Origin: CAWBJP01 sp963789165
GTDB lineage: Bacteria > Actinomycetota > Acidimicrobiia > IMCC26256 > BP-133
NCBI GenBank assembly: GCA_963789165.1
Contig: CAWBJP010000009.1
Location: 124,001 to 188,000, forward strand
Reading direction: 5' to 3'
Length of the DNA stretch: 64,000 nucleotides
In this document: in pieces, positions 35,767 through 45,359 of the stretch
Layout: every line of letters starts with the position of its first letter
Numbering within the stretch: the stretch's first letter is position 1
The notes under the pieces: model-generated
What the model saw: the letters and a program-made list of their open reading frames with translations, nothing else
What the model was told of the DNA's origin: nothing
The model's database searches: none
Position numbers and translations under genes: made by a program

Positions 35767-36902
35767 GCGTGGCCACCCGCCGGCTCCGTCACCGCCCCGA
35801 GCTCTACACCTCCTACGAGTCCGACTCCGCGCTCCTCAACACCCCGGCCAAGAAGTCGGGGGTGGCCGCCATCCTCGCCTTCGGCTGCTTCGGGCCGTTC
35901 TTCTTCACCGACGACATCCTCTCCCTGCTGGCCACCGCCTTCGCCGCCGCCATCGGCGCCATCGGCCTCAACCTGGTCACCGGCTACGCCGGGCAGGTCT
36001 CGCTGGGCCACGCCTTCTTCCTCGGCATCGGCGCCTTCACGGCCGCCACCCTCAACGGTGATCCCAACGATTCGCGCCTCGTCGGCTACGGATTGGACAT
36101 GCTGGTGTGGCTGCCGGCGTCGGGGATCGTCGCCGCTCTGGCCGGCCTCCTCGTCTCGCCCGCCGCCGTCCGGCTGCGGGGCCTGTACCTGGCCGTCGTC
36201 ACGCTGGGGCTGGTGTTCCTGGGCCTCCACATCTTCCGGGAGGCGGACCAGATCACCGGCGGCATCGGCGTGGGGCGGGCCGCCGGTCGAGCCGAGATCT
36301 TCGGCTACCGCTTCGACACCGCGGGGACCTTCCTGGGCTTGGACTTCACCGAGCCCCAGAAGCTCTACGTGCTCATGCTGGCGCTGCTCGTCGTCGCCGC
36401 CGCGGCCGGCCGCAACCTGGCCCGTTCCAAGATCGGCCGGGCCTTCGCCGCCGTGCGGGACCGGGACATCGCCGCCGAGGCCATCGGGGTGGATCTGGTC
36501 CGGACCAAGGCCCTCGCCTTCATGATCTCCTCGTTCTACGCCGGGGTGGCCGGCGCCCTCCTGGCCACCGTCATCGGCGTCATCGAGCCCGGGGGATACA
36601 ACCTTCTGCTGTCGGTGGAATACATAGCCATGGTCCTCATCGGCGGCGTGGCTACGATCTCAGGGTCGATCCTGGGTGCTCTGTTCATCACCCTGCTCCC
36701 CCGCTTCACCCAGGATCTCCCCCAGAACTTTCCCCTGCTCGCCGATCTGCTGACCGGCTACGGGTTCATCTCCGTGGACCAGTTGCGTCAGGTCCTCTAC
36801 GGGGTGTTGATCGTGGCGTTTCTGGTCTTCGAGCCACGGGGCCTCTACGGCCTGTGGATCCGGTTCCGCAACTACTGGAAGGGTTGGCCGTTCTCGTATT
36901 GA
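35763..36902 (+). CDS. livM: ABC transporter permease LivM
   Basis: The second permease, 379 residues with about ten helices and the family block NLVTGYAGQVSLGHAFFLGIGAF (read in two parts) near residues 75-100 and the cytoplasmic EAA-like loop GRAFAAVRDRDIAAEAIGVD. The ATG at 35763 overlaps the corrected end of livH (ATGA). In the uncorrected sequence the frame is open upstream into livH, which would give a false fusion. The substrate-binding protein gene follows after 26 bases. Confidence 0.88.
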   Translation: MSVATRRLRHRPELYTSYESDSALLNTPAKKSGVAAILAFGCFGPFFFTDDILSLLATAFAAAIGAIGLNLVTGYAGQVSLGHAFFLGIGAFTAATLNGDPNDSRLVGYGLDMLVWLPASGIVAALAGLLVSPAAVRLRGLYLAVVTLGLVFLGLHIFREADQITGGIGVGRAAGRAEIFGYRFDTAGTFLGLDFTEPQKLYVLMLALLVVAAAAGRNLARSKIGRAFAAVRDRDIAAEAIGVDLVRTKALAFMISSFYAGVAGALLATVIGVIEPGGYNLLLSVEYIAMVLIGGVATISGSILGALFITLLPRFTQDLPQNFPLLADLLTGYGFISVDQLRQVLYGVLIVAFLVFEPRGLYGLWIRFRNYWKGWPFSY

Positions 36903-36928
36903 GCGGCCGTACAGCAAAGGGAGGATGC

Positions 36929-38242
36929 ATGAAGCTCCGAAGGTCCGGACCGGCGGTACTGCTCATCGCCCTAGCGCTCGTCGCCGGCGCCTGCCGCGGC
37001 GACGACAACGACGGCGGCGAGGTGTCGACCGGGGGCGAGAACGGGGACGAAATAGCCACGGATGTCGGGGTCACGTCCGAGCCCTGCCCCGACGCCGTCA
37101 ACAAGGAGCACGGCTGCATCTACCTCGGCACCATCTCTGACCTGACCGTCGGTCCCTTCGCCGCCCTCGCCGTCCCCATCACCAACGCCCAGAAGGCCTT
37201 CTGGGACAAGGTCAACAAGGACGGCGGGATCGGGAACTACGACATCAACGTGGCCGCCAACATCCGGGACAACCAGTACAACCCCACCATCCACAAGCAG
37301 AAGTACGACGAGATCAAGGCGAACGTGGTGGGCCTGGCCCAGACCCTGGGCACGCCGACCACGGAGGCCATCATCGCCGACCTGGAGGCGGAGAAGGTGC
37401 TGTCCGCGCCCGCCAGCTGGACCTCCCTGTGGGCCTTCAAGCCGGTGGTCCTCGAATCCGGAACCAATTACTGCATGGAGACCATGAACGCGGTCGACTA
37501 CGCCGTCACCGAGAAGCAGGTGAAGAGCGTGATGGCGGTCCACTATCCCGGGGACTACGGCGGTGACGCCGCCGCCGGGGCCAAGATCGCCGCCGAGCGC
37601 TCCAAGCTGACCTTCACCGACGTGCCGACCACCCCCGGGAAGGACAATCAGGCCGAGGCCACCGGGCGCGTCGTGCAGGGCAAGCCCGATCTGGTCATCA
37701 TCACCACCGGCCCCGCCGAGATGGCGGAGATCGTCGGCAAAGCCGCGGCCGGGGGCTACAAGGGACTCTTCATCGGTACCAGCCCGACGTGGAACCCGGG
37801 GCTCATGGCCACGGCGGCCGCGCCGGCGCTCACAGCCCTCTACCTCCAGTCCGGACCGTGGGCGCCGTGGGGGGCGAACACCCCCGGGCACACCGCCATG
37901 CGGGAGACCCTGGGCGCCTCCTTCACGCCCAACGACGGGGCCACGGCCGGGTGGGCGTGGTCCTACCCGCTCAAGGCGGCCCTGGAGAAGGCCGTGAAGG
38001 ACGGTGACCTCACCCGGGAGGGCCTGGTCAAGGCGGCCGAGAGCCTCACCTCGGTGGACTACCAGGGCATGCTGCCCTCCGGCGCCGGTAACTACGCGGC
38101 CACGCCCGAAGAGGCCGTCGTCCGCCAGAGCGTCATCAGCAAGCCCGACCCGGCCGCCCCGACCAAGGTGAGCGTCCTCAAGGAGTTCTTCGTGGGTGAC
38201 ACCGCCAAGGACTACAAGCTCGAGAAGCCCTGCTACCAGTAA
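36929..38242 (+). CDS. ABC transporter substrate-binding lipoprotein (Liv type)
   Basis: The 437-residue product is the periplasmic-binding-protein-like (type 1 fold) receptor of the importer. It has a lipoprotein signal peptide (MKLRRSGPAVLLIALALVAG then AC, Cys22), a short acidic linker, and the ligand-binding domain with VNKDGGIGNYDINV and DNQYNPTIHKQKYDE blocks. The ATG at 36929 follows AAAGGGAGG. Ligand is unknown; the acyl-CoA synthetase in the same operon suggests a carboxylic acid. A strong terminator follows. Confidence 0.88.
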   Translation: MKLRRSGPAVLLIALALVAGACRGDDNDGGEVSTGGENGDEIATDVGVTSEPCPDAVNKEHGCIYLGTISDLTVGPFAALAVPITNAQKAFWDKVNKDGGIGNYDINVAANIRDNQYNPTIHKQKYDEIKANVVGLAQTLGTPTTEAIIADLEAEKVLSAPASWTSLWAFKPVVLESGTNYCMETMNAVDYAVTEKQVKSVMAVHYPGDYGGDAAAGAKIAAERSKLTFTDVPTTPGKDNQAEATGRVVQGKPDLVIITTGPAEMAEIVGKAAAGGYKGLFIGTSPTWNPGLMATAAAPALTALYLQSGPWAPWGANTPGHTAMRETLGASFTPNDGATAGWAWSYPLKAALEKAVKDGDLTREGLVKAAESLTSVDYQGMLPSGAGNYAATPEEAVVRQSVISKPDPAAPTKVSVLKEFFVGDTAKDYKLEKPCYQ

Positions 38243-38259
38243 CCCAGGCTCTCCCGGTG

Positions 38260-38290
38260 CCGGCGCCCTTCCTTCCGGGGAGGGCGCCGG
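38260..38290. terminator. Hairpin terminator after the liv operon
   Basis: CCGGCGCCCT and AGGGCGCCGG form a perfect 10-bp stem with an 11-base loop, 18 bases after the binding-protein stop and followed by TTT. It also serves the convergent typA gene. Confidence 0.75.
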
Positions 38291-38316
38291 TTTCGCGCCC
38301 GGACCGGACAAGCCGG

Positions 38317-40140
38317 CTACGCCGGCCGGTCCCGCTTCAGCTGGCGAGCCCGGGCCGTGGCGGGGAGGACGGCCTTGCGGAGGCGGACGATCTTCGGCGT
38401 CACCTCGACACACTCCTCCTCGGTGATGAACTCGAGGGCCTGTTCGAGGGATAACACCCGGTGCGGTGGGAGCCGTACCAGTTCCTCGGCCGTGGAGGAA
38501 CGCATGTTGGTGAGCTTGCGTTCCTTGGTCGGGTTCACGTCCATGTCGTCAGCCCGGGAGTTCTCGCCCACGATCATGCCCTCGTACACGTCGGCCCCCG
38601 GGCCGACGACCATCTCGCCCCGCTCCTGGAGGTTCATGAGCGCGTAGGTGGTGGTGACGCCCTTGCGGTCGGCCACCATCGACCCGCTCTGGCGGGTGCG
38701 CAACGGGCCGAACCAGGGCTCGTATCCCTCGAAGACGTGGTGCAGCACGCCCGTCCCCCGGGTTTCGGTCATGAACTCGGTGCGGAAGCCGATGAGGCCC
38801 CGGGCCGGCACCAGGTACTCCATCCGCACCCAGCCCTGCGTCACCATCTGCAGGAGGCGGCCCTTGCGGGAGGCCAGGAGCCGGGTCATGACCCCCAGGT
38901 GCTCCTCGGGGACGAGCACGGTCAGCCGTTCGACGGGCTCACACAGCTTCCCGTCGATCTCCCTGGTCACCACCTGCGGCTTGCCCACGGTGAGCTCGAA
39001 GCCCTCCCGGCGCATCGTCTCCACCAGGACGGCCAATTGCAGCTCACCCCGGCCCTGGACCTCCCAGGTGTCGGGCCGCTCCGTGGGGAAGACCCGCAGG
39101 GAAACGTTGCCGACCAGTTCGGCGTCGAGGCGGCTCTTCACCAGCCGGGCGGTGAGCTTCTTGCCGCCGCCGGTGCCGACCAGCGGCGAGCTGTTCACGC
39201 CGACGGTCATCGACAGGCTCGGCTCGTCGACGTGCAGCACCTCCAGGGGACGGGGATCGTCGGCGTCGGCCAGCGTTTCGCCCACGGTGACGTCGGGGAG
39301 GCCGGCCACGGCGATGATCTCGCCCGGCCCGGCTTCCTCGGCGGGGACCCGCTCGAGCCCCTCGGTGATGAACAGCTCGGTCACCTTCACCCGCTCGATT
39401 GCCCCGCCCGTCCGGCACCACGCCACCGGTTCACCCCGACGTAGGGTCCCCTGCCGGATGCGGCAGAGCGCGATGCGACCGAGATACGGGGAGCGGTCGA
39501 GGTTGGTGACGAGCGCCTGAAGCGGATGGCCCTCCTCGTACTCCGGGGCCGGGATGTGCGAGACGAGGGTCTCGAAGAGCGGCTGCAGGGTTTCGAGGCC
39601 GCTGTGGGGGGAGAGCGAGGCCGCTCCGGCGCGGGCATCGGCGTAGATGATGGGGAACTGGATCTGCTCGTGGGTGGCGTCGAGGTCGAGGAAGAGCTCA
39701 TAGACCTCGTCGATCACCTCGGCGTGCCGGGCGTCGGGCCGGTCGATCTTGTTGATCACCAGGATCACGGGCAGGTGGGATTCGAGGGCCTTGCGGAGCA
39801 CGAACCGGGTCTGGGGTTGGGGACCTTCGGCCGCGTCGACCAGGAGGAGGACCCCGTCCACCATGGCCAGGGCCCGCTCGACCTCACCGCCGAAGTCGGC
39901 GTGGCCGGGAGTGTCGACGATGTTGAGCTTCACCCCGGCGTAGTGGACCGCGGTGTTCTTGGCCAGGATCGTGATGCCCTTTTCCCGCTCCAGGTCCATC
40001 GAGTCCATCACCCGATCGACCAGCTGCTGGTGGGCTCCGAAAATCCCCGACTGCCGGAGCATGGCGTCGACCAGCGTTGTCTTCCCATGGTCGACATGGG
40101 CGATGATGGCGACGTTGCGCAGGTCGTGACGCGCCGGCAT
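38317..40140 (-). CDS. typA: Ribosome-associated GTPase TypA/BipA
   Basis: TypA binds the ribosome and aids 50S assembly and translation under stress. The 607-residue protein has G1 AHVDHGKTT (residues 14-22), G2-region REKGITI, G3 DTPGHAD and G4 NKIDRPDA, then domain II and the C-terminal TypA domain (GGKKLTARLVKSRLDAEL, EYLVPARGLIGFRTEF). Full length for the family. The start ATG at 40140 follows an AGGCTCCTCCCC-type leader on the minus strand containing AGGAAGGCTCC. Single gene unit. Confidence 0.95.
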   Translation of the reverse strand: MPARHDLRNVAIIAHVDHGKTTLVDAMLRQSGIFGAHQQLVDRVMDSMDLEREKGITILAKNTAVHYAGVKLNIVDTPGHADFGGEVERALAMVDGVLLLVDAAEGPQPQTRFVLRKALESHLPVILVINKIDRPDARHAEVIDEVYELFLDLDATHEQIQFPIIYADARAGAASLSPHSGLETLQPLFETLVSHIPAPEYEEGHPLQALVTNLDRSPYLGRIALCRIRQGTLRRGEPVAWCRTGGAIERVKVTELFITEGLERVPAEEAGPGEIIAVAGLPDVTVGETLADADDPRPLEVLHVDEPSLSMTVGVNSSPLVGTGGGKKLTARLVKSRLDAELVGNVSLRVFPTERPDTWEVQGRGELQLAVLVETMRREGFELTVGKPQVVTREIDGKLCEPVERLTVLVPEEHLGVMTRLLASRKGRLLQMVTQGWVRMEYLVPARGLIGFRTEFMTETRGTGVLHHVFEGYEPWFGPLRTRQSGSMVADRKGVTTTYALMNLQERGEMVVGPGADVYEGMIVGENSRADDMDVNPTKERKLTNMRSSTAEELVRLPPHRVLSLEQALEFITEEECVEVTPKIVRLRKAVLPATARARQLKRDRPA

Positions 40141-40203
40141 GGGGAGGAGCCTTCCTGAAAGCGGGAGCCCTCCACTGTAACGAGCGGCCGGGCGAAAAAG
40201 TGC

Positions 40204-40232
40204 TTGCCACCCTACCGACTGGTCGGTAGGCT
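40204..40232 (+). promoter_or_regulatory. Promoter with a perfect 20-bp palindromic operator in the spacer
   Basis: TTGCCA (40204-40209) and TAGGCT (40227-40232) are separated by 17 bp. The perfect inverted repeat CCTACCGACTGGTCGGTAGG (40211-40230) fills the spacer and overlaps the -10. Palindromes of this length and sequence type are bound by TetR-family repressors. The desaturase ATG is 10 bases downstream. Confidence 0.7.
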
Positions 40233-40242
40233 ATGGTTGGAT

Positions 40243-41157
40243 ATGGCCCCCACCAAACTCGACGACCTCTCGCTCCTGCACGAGCTGACGCCGGAGGCGG
40301 AACGGCTCCTCGAGCGCCATCTTGGGACCGCCAAGGAGTGGTTCCCGCATGAGTTCGTGCCCTGGGGCCGGGGTCGGGACTTCGCCGAAGGCGAGGAGTG
40401 GGATCCGGCCGAGTGGCCGCTTCCGGACGCGGTGCGCAGCGCCCTGTTCGTGAACCTGCTGACCGAGGACAACCTCCCCTACTACTTCCGGACCATCGAG
40501 CGGGTCTTCGGTGCCGACGGGCCGTGGGGGGAATGGGTTCGGCGCTGGACGGCGGAAGAGGGTCGCCACGCCATCGTCATCCGTGACTATCTGACGGTGA
40601 CCCGGGCCATCGACCCGGTCATGCTGGAGCGGGGCCGGATGGAGCAGGTGGGCTCCGGCATCATCCCCGAGCCCCAGAACCCGTTCGACGGGATGGTCTA
40701 CGTGTGCCTGCAGGAGTTGGCCACCCGGATCTCCCACCGGGGCACCGGGAAGCTGCTGGAGGACCAGGCCGGCTACAAGGTCATGGCCCGGGTGGCCACC
40801 GACGAGAATCTGCATTTCCTCTTCTACCGGGACCTGGTCAACGCCGCCCTGGAGGTGGATCCGTCCTCCACGGTGATGGCCATCGAGCGCCAGGTCCGGG
40901 ACTTCGAGATGCCCGGCACCGGGATTCCCGGGTTCTCCGAACACGCCCGGGCCATCGCCAAGGCCGGCATCTACGACCTCAAGCTCCACCACGAGCAGAT
41001 CCTCCTGCCCGTGGTGCTCCGCGACTGGCGTATGGCCGACCTGGAGGGCCTGAGCGACGAGGCCGACCAGGCCCGTCACTCCGTCATCGACCGGATCGAC
41101 CGCATCGGCCGGGTCGGCCGCCGGATGGCCGAGCGCCGGGCCACCGTCGACGCCTGA
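40243..41157 (+). CDS. Acyl-ACP desaturase (di-iron, DesA2 type)
   Basis: The 304-residue soluble desaturase introduces a double bond into acyl-ACP with O2 and a di-iron centre. The ligands are visible as LLTEDNLPYYF, TAEEGRHAIVIRDYL (ExxH) and TDENLHFLFYRDL (ExxH), with an additional Glu in CLQELATRI. Relatives include DesA1/DesA2 of mycobacteria. The ATG at 40243 lies just downstream of the palindrome-bearing promoter, so expression is probably repressed by a TetR-type protein responsive to fatty acids; no such regulator gene is in the window. Confidence 0.88.
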   Translation: MAPTKLDDLSLLHELTPEAERLLERHLGTAKEWFPHEFVPWGRGRDFAEGEEWDPAEWPLPDAVRSALFVNLLTEDNLPYYFRTIERVFGADGPWGEWVRRWTAEEGRHAIVIRDYLTVTRAIDPVMLERGRMEQVGSGIIPEPQNPFDGMVYVCLQELATRISHRGTGKLLEDQAGYKVMARVATDENLHFLFYRDLVNAALEVDPSSTVMAIERQVRDFEMPGTGIPGFSEHARAIAKAGIYDLKLHHEQILLPVVLRDWRMADLEGLSDEADQARHSVIDRIDRIGRVGRRMAERRATVDA

Positions 41158-41193
41158 CAAGCAGGTGTGCGCCGACGCCTCCGGACGGGTCGG

Positions 41194-41490
41194 TCAGGTA
41201 TGAAGGACGGAGTCCTTGGAGCCGAACCCGTTGTCCATGTACTCGTCGGCCGCGGGGTCGTTCTCCCAGCGTTCGTCGTCGATCAGGTACTTGAAACGCC
41301 AGGTGCGGCCGGATTCGAGCGAGAGGGTGGCGGAGTAGCGCCCGTCCTTGCGCTTGCTGAGCGGCGTGTCGACCTGGGACCAGTCGTTGAACTCGCCGCA
41401 GAGGACGACCCGTTCCCGGGCCGAGTCGGCGGGTAGCTCGAAGGTCACCTTGGTGGTCTTGCCGCGCTTGGCCGGTGTCTTGGTGATCAC
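41194..41490 (-). CDS. Glycogen-binding (CBM48/AMPK-like) domain protein
   Basis: The 98-residue product is a lone early-set domain of the isoamylase/AMPK-beta type: KVTFELPADSARERVVLCGE, FNDWS, and TWRFKYLIDDERWENDPAAD. Such small proteins bind alpha-glucans or act as partners to other enzymes. The GTG at 41490 was chosen because GGAGG lies upstream and the domain starts right after it; an open frame continues further upstream without homology. No carbohydrate enzyme is adjacent. Confidence 0.8.
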   Translation of the reverse strand: MITKTPAKRGKTTKVTFELPADSARERVVLCGEFNDWSQVDTPLSKRKDGRYSATLSLESGRTWRFKYLIDDERWENDPAADEYMDNGFGSKDSVLHT

Positions 41491-41701
41491 GGTGGCCTCC
41501 AGTTGGGGGTAAACCCGGAGCCGTCCTCTCCCCGGGCCCGGGGGCTGACCGCCCCGATGGTAGACGGACCGGAGGCGGCCGACTCGCGATTCGGGCATCC
41601 CGGCTGTCCCGTCCTGTCCCAAGCACGGAGGTCGAGGCAGGGATGACCCACTTCGCGTTGAAGTGTTCGCGCGAACCACTCCCCCCCAGGTGCCGAAACA
41701 A

Positions 41702-44186
41702 ATGGATATGACTAGTCCTCGCCGCGGATTCCTGCCCGTCATCGCCTCTCTGGCTGTTTTTGGCGCTCTCCTGGTGTCAGCGCCCCACGCTCAGGCGGCC
41801 GGTGAAACGCTGCAAGTCAACAAGGAGGTGACGACGGTCACCGGCGGGACGCCCGTGACCCTGACGCCGCGCCTCTCCACGGACGCGACCTCAGCCGTGC
41901 CCGTCACCTTCAAGGTCATCGCCGGGAATGCCTCGCCGGCGACGCAGACCTGCACCGTGCCCGTCGGCGAGAACACCTGCCCGGCGGGAGTTTCGTTCAG
42001 CTCGGACGTGAAGGGCACGGCCCTGATCCAGGCGTACCTCAACTCGTCGCCGGATGACCCAACGGAAGGCCGGCTGTCGAACAACGATCCGCCGCCGCTT
42101 CTGCCTCTGGGGGACTCGGCCGCCGATTGCCGGGCCGAGGACGATGAGGGGCTGTTGGGCCAGAACACCTGCCGCCCCGCCGGCACCCCGGTGCAGGCCG
42201 GCAGCGTTGCCGAACCGGACGACACCGACGTCGTGCAGATCACCTGGACCAGCTTCATCAACGCCCGGCTGGACTGCGACGACTCGAACCCGGCCAACGG
42301 GCAGGACACGGAATACAACCCCCCCACCATCCGTGACGAGAACTACATCTGCACCCTCACCAGCCTCGACAACCCGGCGCTGCCCATCGCCGGAGCGAAG
42401 ATCGACGCCGAACGGCTCGGTGGCGTGGGCGACGTGGATGGCGCGGCCGACGGCCCGGCCGACTTCAACGACCTGTGCACCACCGACGCCAGCGGCCGCT
42501 GCCCGGCCACCGTGCAGACCCTGACCGGCGAAGGGAACACGACGATCTGCTTCTGGGCCGAGCCGGGCGACGTGGCCAACACCAACTTCTCCTCCTCGGG
42601 TACCGGGATCGACGGCGGCGACTGCGACGCCGGCGGTGAGCCGGTGGACGAACCCGAGGGCAACGACGTCACCGACGCCGTGCTCCTCGACATCGGGCCC
42701 GCCCGGGCCATCCGCCTGGATGCCGGGCCTGAGTCCGTGGTCTCCGGGCCCGGCTCCCTCTTCGCCTACTCCACCCAGGTATGGGACCAGTTCGACAGCC
42801 CGTTCGCCGGTGATGTCGAGGTCCGGGCCGAGTACTTCTCCGGCTCGCCGCTCGACGCCGACGGCAACACCCCGGCTTCGCCCGACGGTACCTGCCACAC
42901 CGACGCCAACGGCCGGTGCTCCATCTCCACCGCCAAGCAGTCGGCGCTCGGCACCAACCTGGTGTGCATCTGGATCAATACGCCGGACAGCAGTGTCGAC
43001 GAGATGATCGGCAACGGCGGCGACACCGCCGACGGGTCCTGCGGTGACAGCGACGACAACCGGTTCGACGAGGTGCCCACCGACCCCACCTCCGACGGGA
43101 GTGGTGGCACCCTCCCGCAACCGGTGACCGATGGGCGCGACATCATCCGGCTCAAGATCGAGTCCCGGCCCTTCATCGCCCTGGTCAAGCCGGAGGAGAA
43201 GCGTCAGTCCCAGAGTGACGTCCTGCGGTTGATGGGGAGCAGCTTCTACCCCGGGGCCCGTATCACGGTGTCGGGCACGGGTGTGAACGTCGGTCCCACC
43301 AGCCGGGTGTCGGAATTCGAGCTGGCCGCCAGCTTCGAGGTGGCCGCCAACGCTCCCCCCGGGCGCGCGTGACGTCACCGTGACCAACCAGGACGGCGGC
43401 ACGGCCACCTGCGGGCGGTGCTTCAGCGTCGTCGGGCAGGGCTACTGGCTGGCCGCCAGCGACGGCGGCATCTTCGCCTTCGGCGATGCCAAGTTCGCCG
43501 GCTCCACCGGTGACAAGACGCTCAACAAGCCCATTGTGGGGATGGCTCCCACCCCGACCGGGAAGGGCTACTGGCTGGCCGCCAGTGACGGCGGCATCTT
43601 CTCCTTCGGAGACGCCCTCTTCTACGGCTCCACCGGCGGCGTGCCGCTCAACAAGCCCATCGTCGGCATCGCCGCCCATCCCAGCGGGCGGGGCTACTGG
43701 CTGGTGGCCTCCGACGGCGGCATCTTCACCTTCGGTGACGCCAAGTTCTACGGCTCCACCGGCAGCGTGCCGCTCAACCGGCCCATCGTCGGCATCGCCC
43801 CCCATCCCGGCGGGCGGGGCTACTGGCTGGTGGCGGCCGATGGCGGGATCTTCGGGTTCGGGGATGCCGCCTTCCACGGCTCCACCGGGTCGGTGAAGCT
43901 CAACAAGCCCATCGTGGGGATGACCGCCTCGAACTCGGGCAAGGGCTACTGGCTGGTAGCCAGTGACGGGGGCATCTTCTCCTTCGGGGACGCCGCCTTC
44001 CACGGTTCCACCGGCGGGATGAAGCTCAACCAGCCCATCGTGGGGATGCTCTCCACCCCGCTGGGCAAGGGCTACTGGCTGGTGGCCACCGACGGGGGCA
44101 TCTTCTCCTTCGGGGACGCCGGCTTCCACGGTTCCACCGGTGGGATGAGGCTCAACCAACCCATCATCGGCTTCGCCCGGCGTTAG
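41702..44186 (+). CDS. Secreted multidomain protein with C-terminal 42-residue repeats, frameshifted
   Basis: A signal peptide (PVIASLAVFGALLVSAPHAQA) leads into about 470 residues of Asp/Asn-rich, Cys-containing beta-type domains (for example VTLTPRLSTDATSAVPVTF), then a short IPT/TIG-like segment (LMGSSFYPGARITVSGTGV) and six GYWL...DGGIF repeats. The frame breaks at 43355-43363 (C6 then G3). Removing one base restores NAPPGARDVTVTNQDGG and links both parts into one 827-residue protein. The repeats are common in exported proteins of Acidimicrobiia and have no established function. A paralogue of the N-terminal part follows at 44266. Probably cell-surface or extracellular. The start may be ATG 41702 or 41708. 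Confidence 0.7.
43434..44183 (+). repeat. Six tandem 126-bp (42-residue) repeats in the secreted protein
   Basis: Each unit reads G-x-GYWL[AV]A-x-DGGIF-x-FGDA-x-F-x-GSTG-x(3)-LN-x-PI[VI]G plus a 6-residue spacer. Units begin at 43434, 43560, 43686, 43812, 43938 and 44064; the last is slightly short. The Gly/aromatic pattern suggests a beta-propeller or beta-solenoid. Confidence 0.85.
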
Positions 44187-44265
44187 CGAACCAACCCCTT
44201 TCGGGTAGCCTGACCAGGTTCGGGATGTACCGACCCTGGTGGGCGGAGAGCCGCGGGGGTGGCTG

Positions 44266-45309
44266 GTGGCACCAGGCGCAGTCAAGAGGTTGGTCAAGGT
44301 CGTGGCCGTGTTCGCCCTGCTCACCGGCCTGCTCGCCACCGACGGGCTGGCCGCCGAGGATCCGACCGAAGAGTTCTTCATCGCGCCCAGCCTGCAGATC
44401 AGCCCCGAGCTGGCCGACGTTCGGCCCAGCGTCCCCGTCGTGTACACCGCCCGGCTCTCCCACACGGTCCTGACCGACACGCCTGTCCACTTCCGCCTTG
44501 AGAGCCTCAGCGACCGGGCCAGGTACGGCCGGCGGAAAGCGCCTCCGGCGGAGAAACCGGAGTGCACGGTTCCGGCCGGCAAGCTGACCTGTGTCATCAC
44601 GGTCGTCCGCCATGACAGGGCCGCCCTCATCATCCGGGGCTGGTTGGGGGGCGATACCCCGACGCCGGCGGACATGCGCGAGGGACGACTGTCCAGCCTC
44701 AACCTGTTCTTCCATCCCGGGGCCGACTGCCGGCTGGAGGACGGCGAACCCGTGGACGACAAATGCCGGGGCGGTCTCAACAGCTATGTCCAGCCCGGAG
44801 CCCCCGAGCCCGACACCACCGACGTGGTGCTGGTGGGATGGACCGGGACCGCGGCCGCCTTCGTCGACTGCGACGACACCAGCGCGGACGGGGACACGGA
44901 GATCGAAGTGCGTCCGCTGGACCAGCGGTCGGTGACCTACGTCTGCACGCTGACCAACCAGGTAACCGGCGAACCGATCGTCGGGGGTCACATGGCCGCG
45001 GAGGTTATGGGCGGTCCGCTCGACGATGACCGCAACGGCCCCTACCGTTCCGACTACGGCCCCTACCCCTACAGCCCTGACGACCGTCGTCTGTGCACCA
45101 CCACGGCGCCCGAGGGGCACTGCACCTTCGAGCTCAAGGTGCCGGGAGAAGGCGCCGGCAACATGCCCGTGTGCTTCTGGTCCGACGGCGACACCGACGG
45201 GTACTACGGCGAGGACGGAAACGACGGCGGCGGGTGTGCGGACGAGGCCTTCGACGAGATGCCGGAGAGCAACGACGCCGTCGACTCGGTCGTCATCCGC
45301 ATGAAGTAG
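44266..45309 (+). CDS. Secreted protein, paralogue of the preceding protein's N-terminal region
   Basis: The 347-residue product has a signal peptide (VKRLVKVVAVFALLTGLLAT) and then domains that parallel the upstream gene: a Cys pair flanking ECTVPAGKLTC, a DCRLEDGEPVDDKCR segment like DCRAEDDEGLLGQNTC, PEPDTTDVVLVGWT like AEPDDTDVVQITWT, and FVDCDDT like LDCDD. It lacks the C-terminal 42-residue repeats. The shared order shows duplication of a secreted module. GTG 44266 was preferred because it gives a basic n-region before the hydrophobic core; GTG 44239 is possible. Function unknown; Asp-rich loops could bind calcium. Confidence 0.65.
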   Translation: MAPGAVKRLVKVVAVFALLTGLLATDGLAAEDPTEEFFIAPSLQISPELADVRPSVPVVYTARLSHTVLTDTPVHFRLESLSDRARYGRRKAPPAEKPECTVPAGKLTCVITVVRHDRAALIIRGWLGGDTPTPADMREGRLSSLNLFFHPGADCRLEDGEPVDDKCRGGLNSYVQPGAPEPDTTDVVLVGWTGTAAAFVDCDDTSADGDTEIEVRPLDQRSVTYVCTLTNQVTGEPIVGGHMAAEVMGGPLDDDRNGPYRSDYGPYPYSPDDRRLCTTTAPEGHCTFELKVPGEGAGNMPVCFWSDGDTDGYYGEDGNDGGGCADEAFDEMPESNDAVDSVVIRMK

Positions 45310-45314
45310 CCCGG

Positions 45315-45350
45315 GGCCCGGGGTGTCCCCGAGGCCCGGGGTGTCCCCGA
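45315..45350. repeat. Two tandem 18-bp hairpin repeats
   Basis: GGCCCGGGGTGTCCCCGA occurs twice in perfect tandem between two convergent genes. Each copy can fold as GGGG/CCCC around a TGT loop, and the pair may act as a bidirectional terminator. A similar GTCC/GGGGTGTCC pattern recurs at 60618-60655. Confidence 0.6.
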
Positions 45351-45359
45351 GGTAGCTGT

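Noticed and set aside
34905..36902. A single long protein joining LivH and LivM
   Set aside because: The fusion depends on an extra C at 35743-35747. With C4 the livH frame ends GTPKIERV and its TGA overlaps the livM ATG, the usual operon arrangement.
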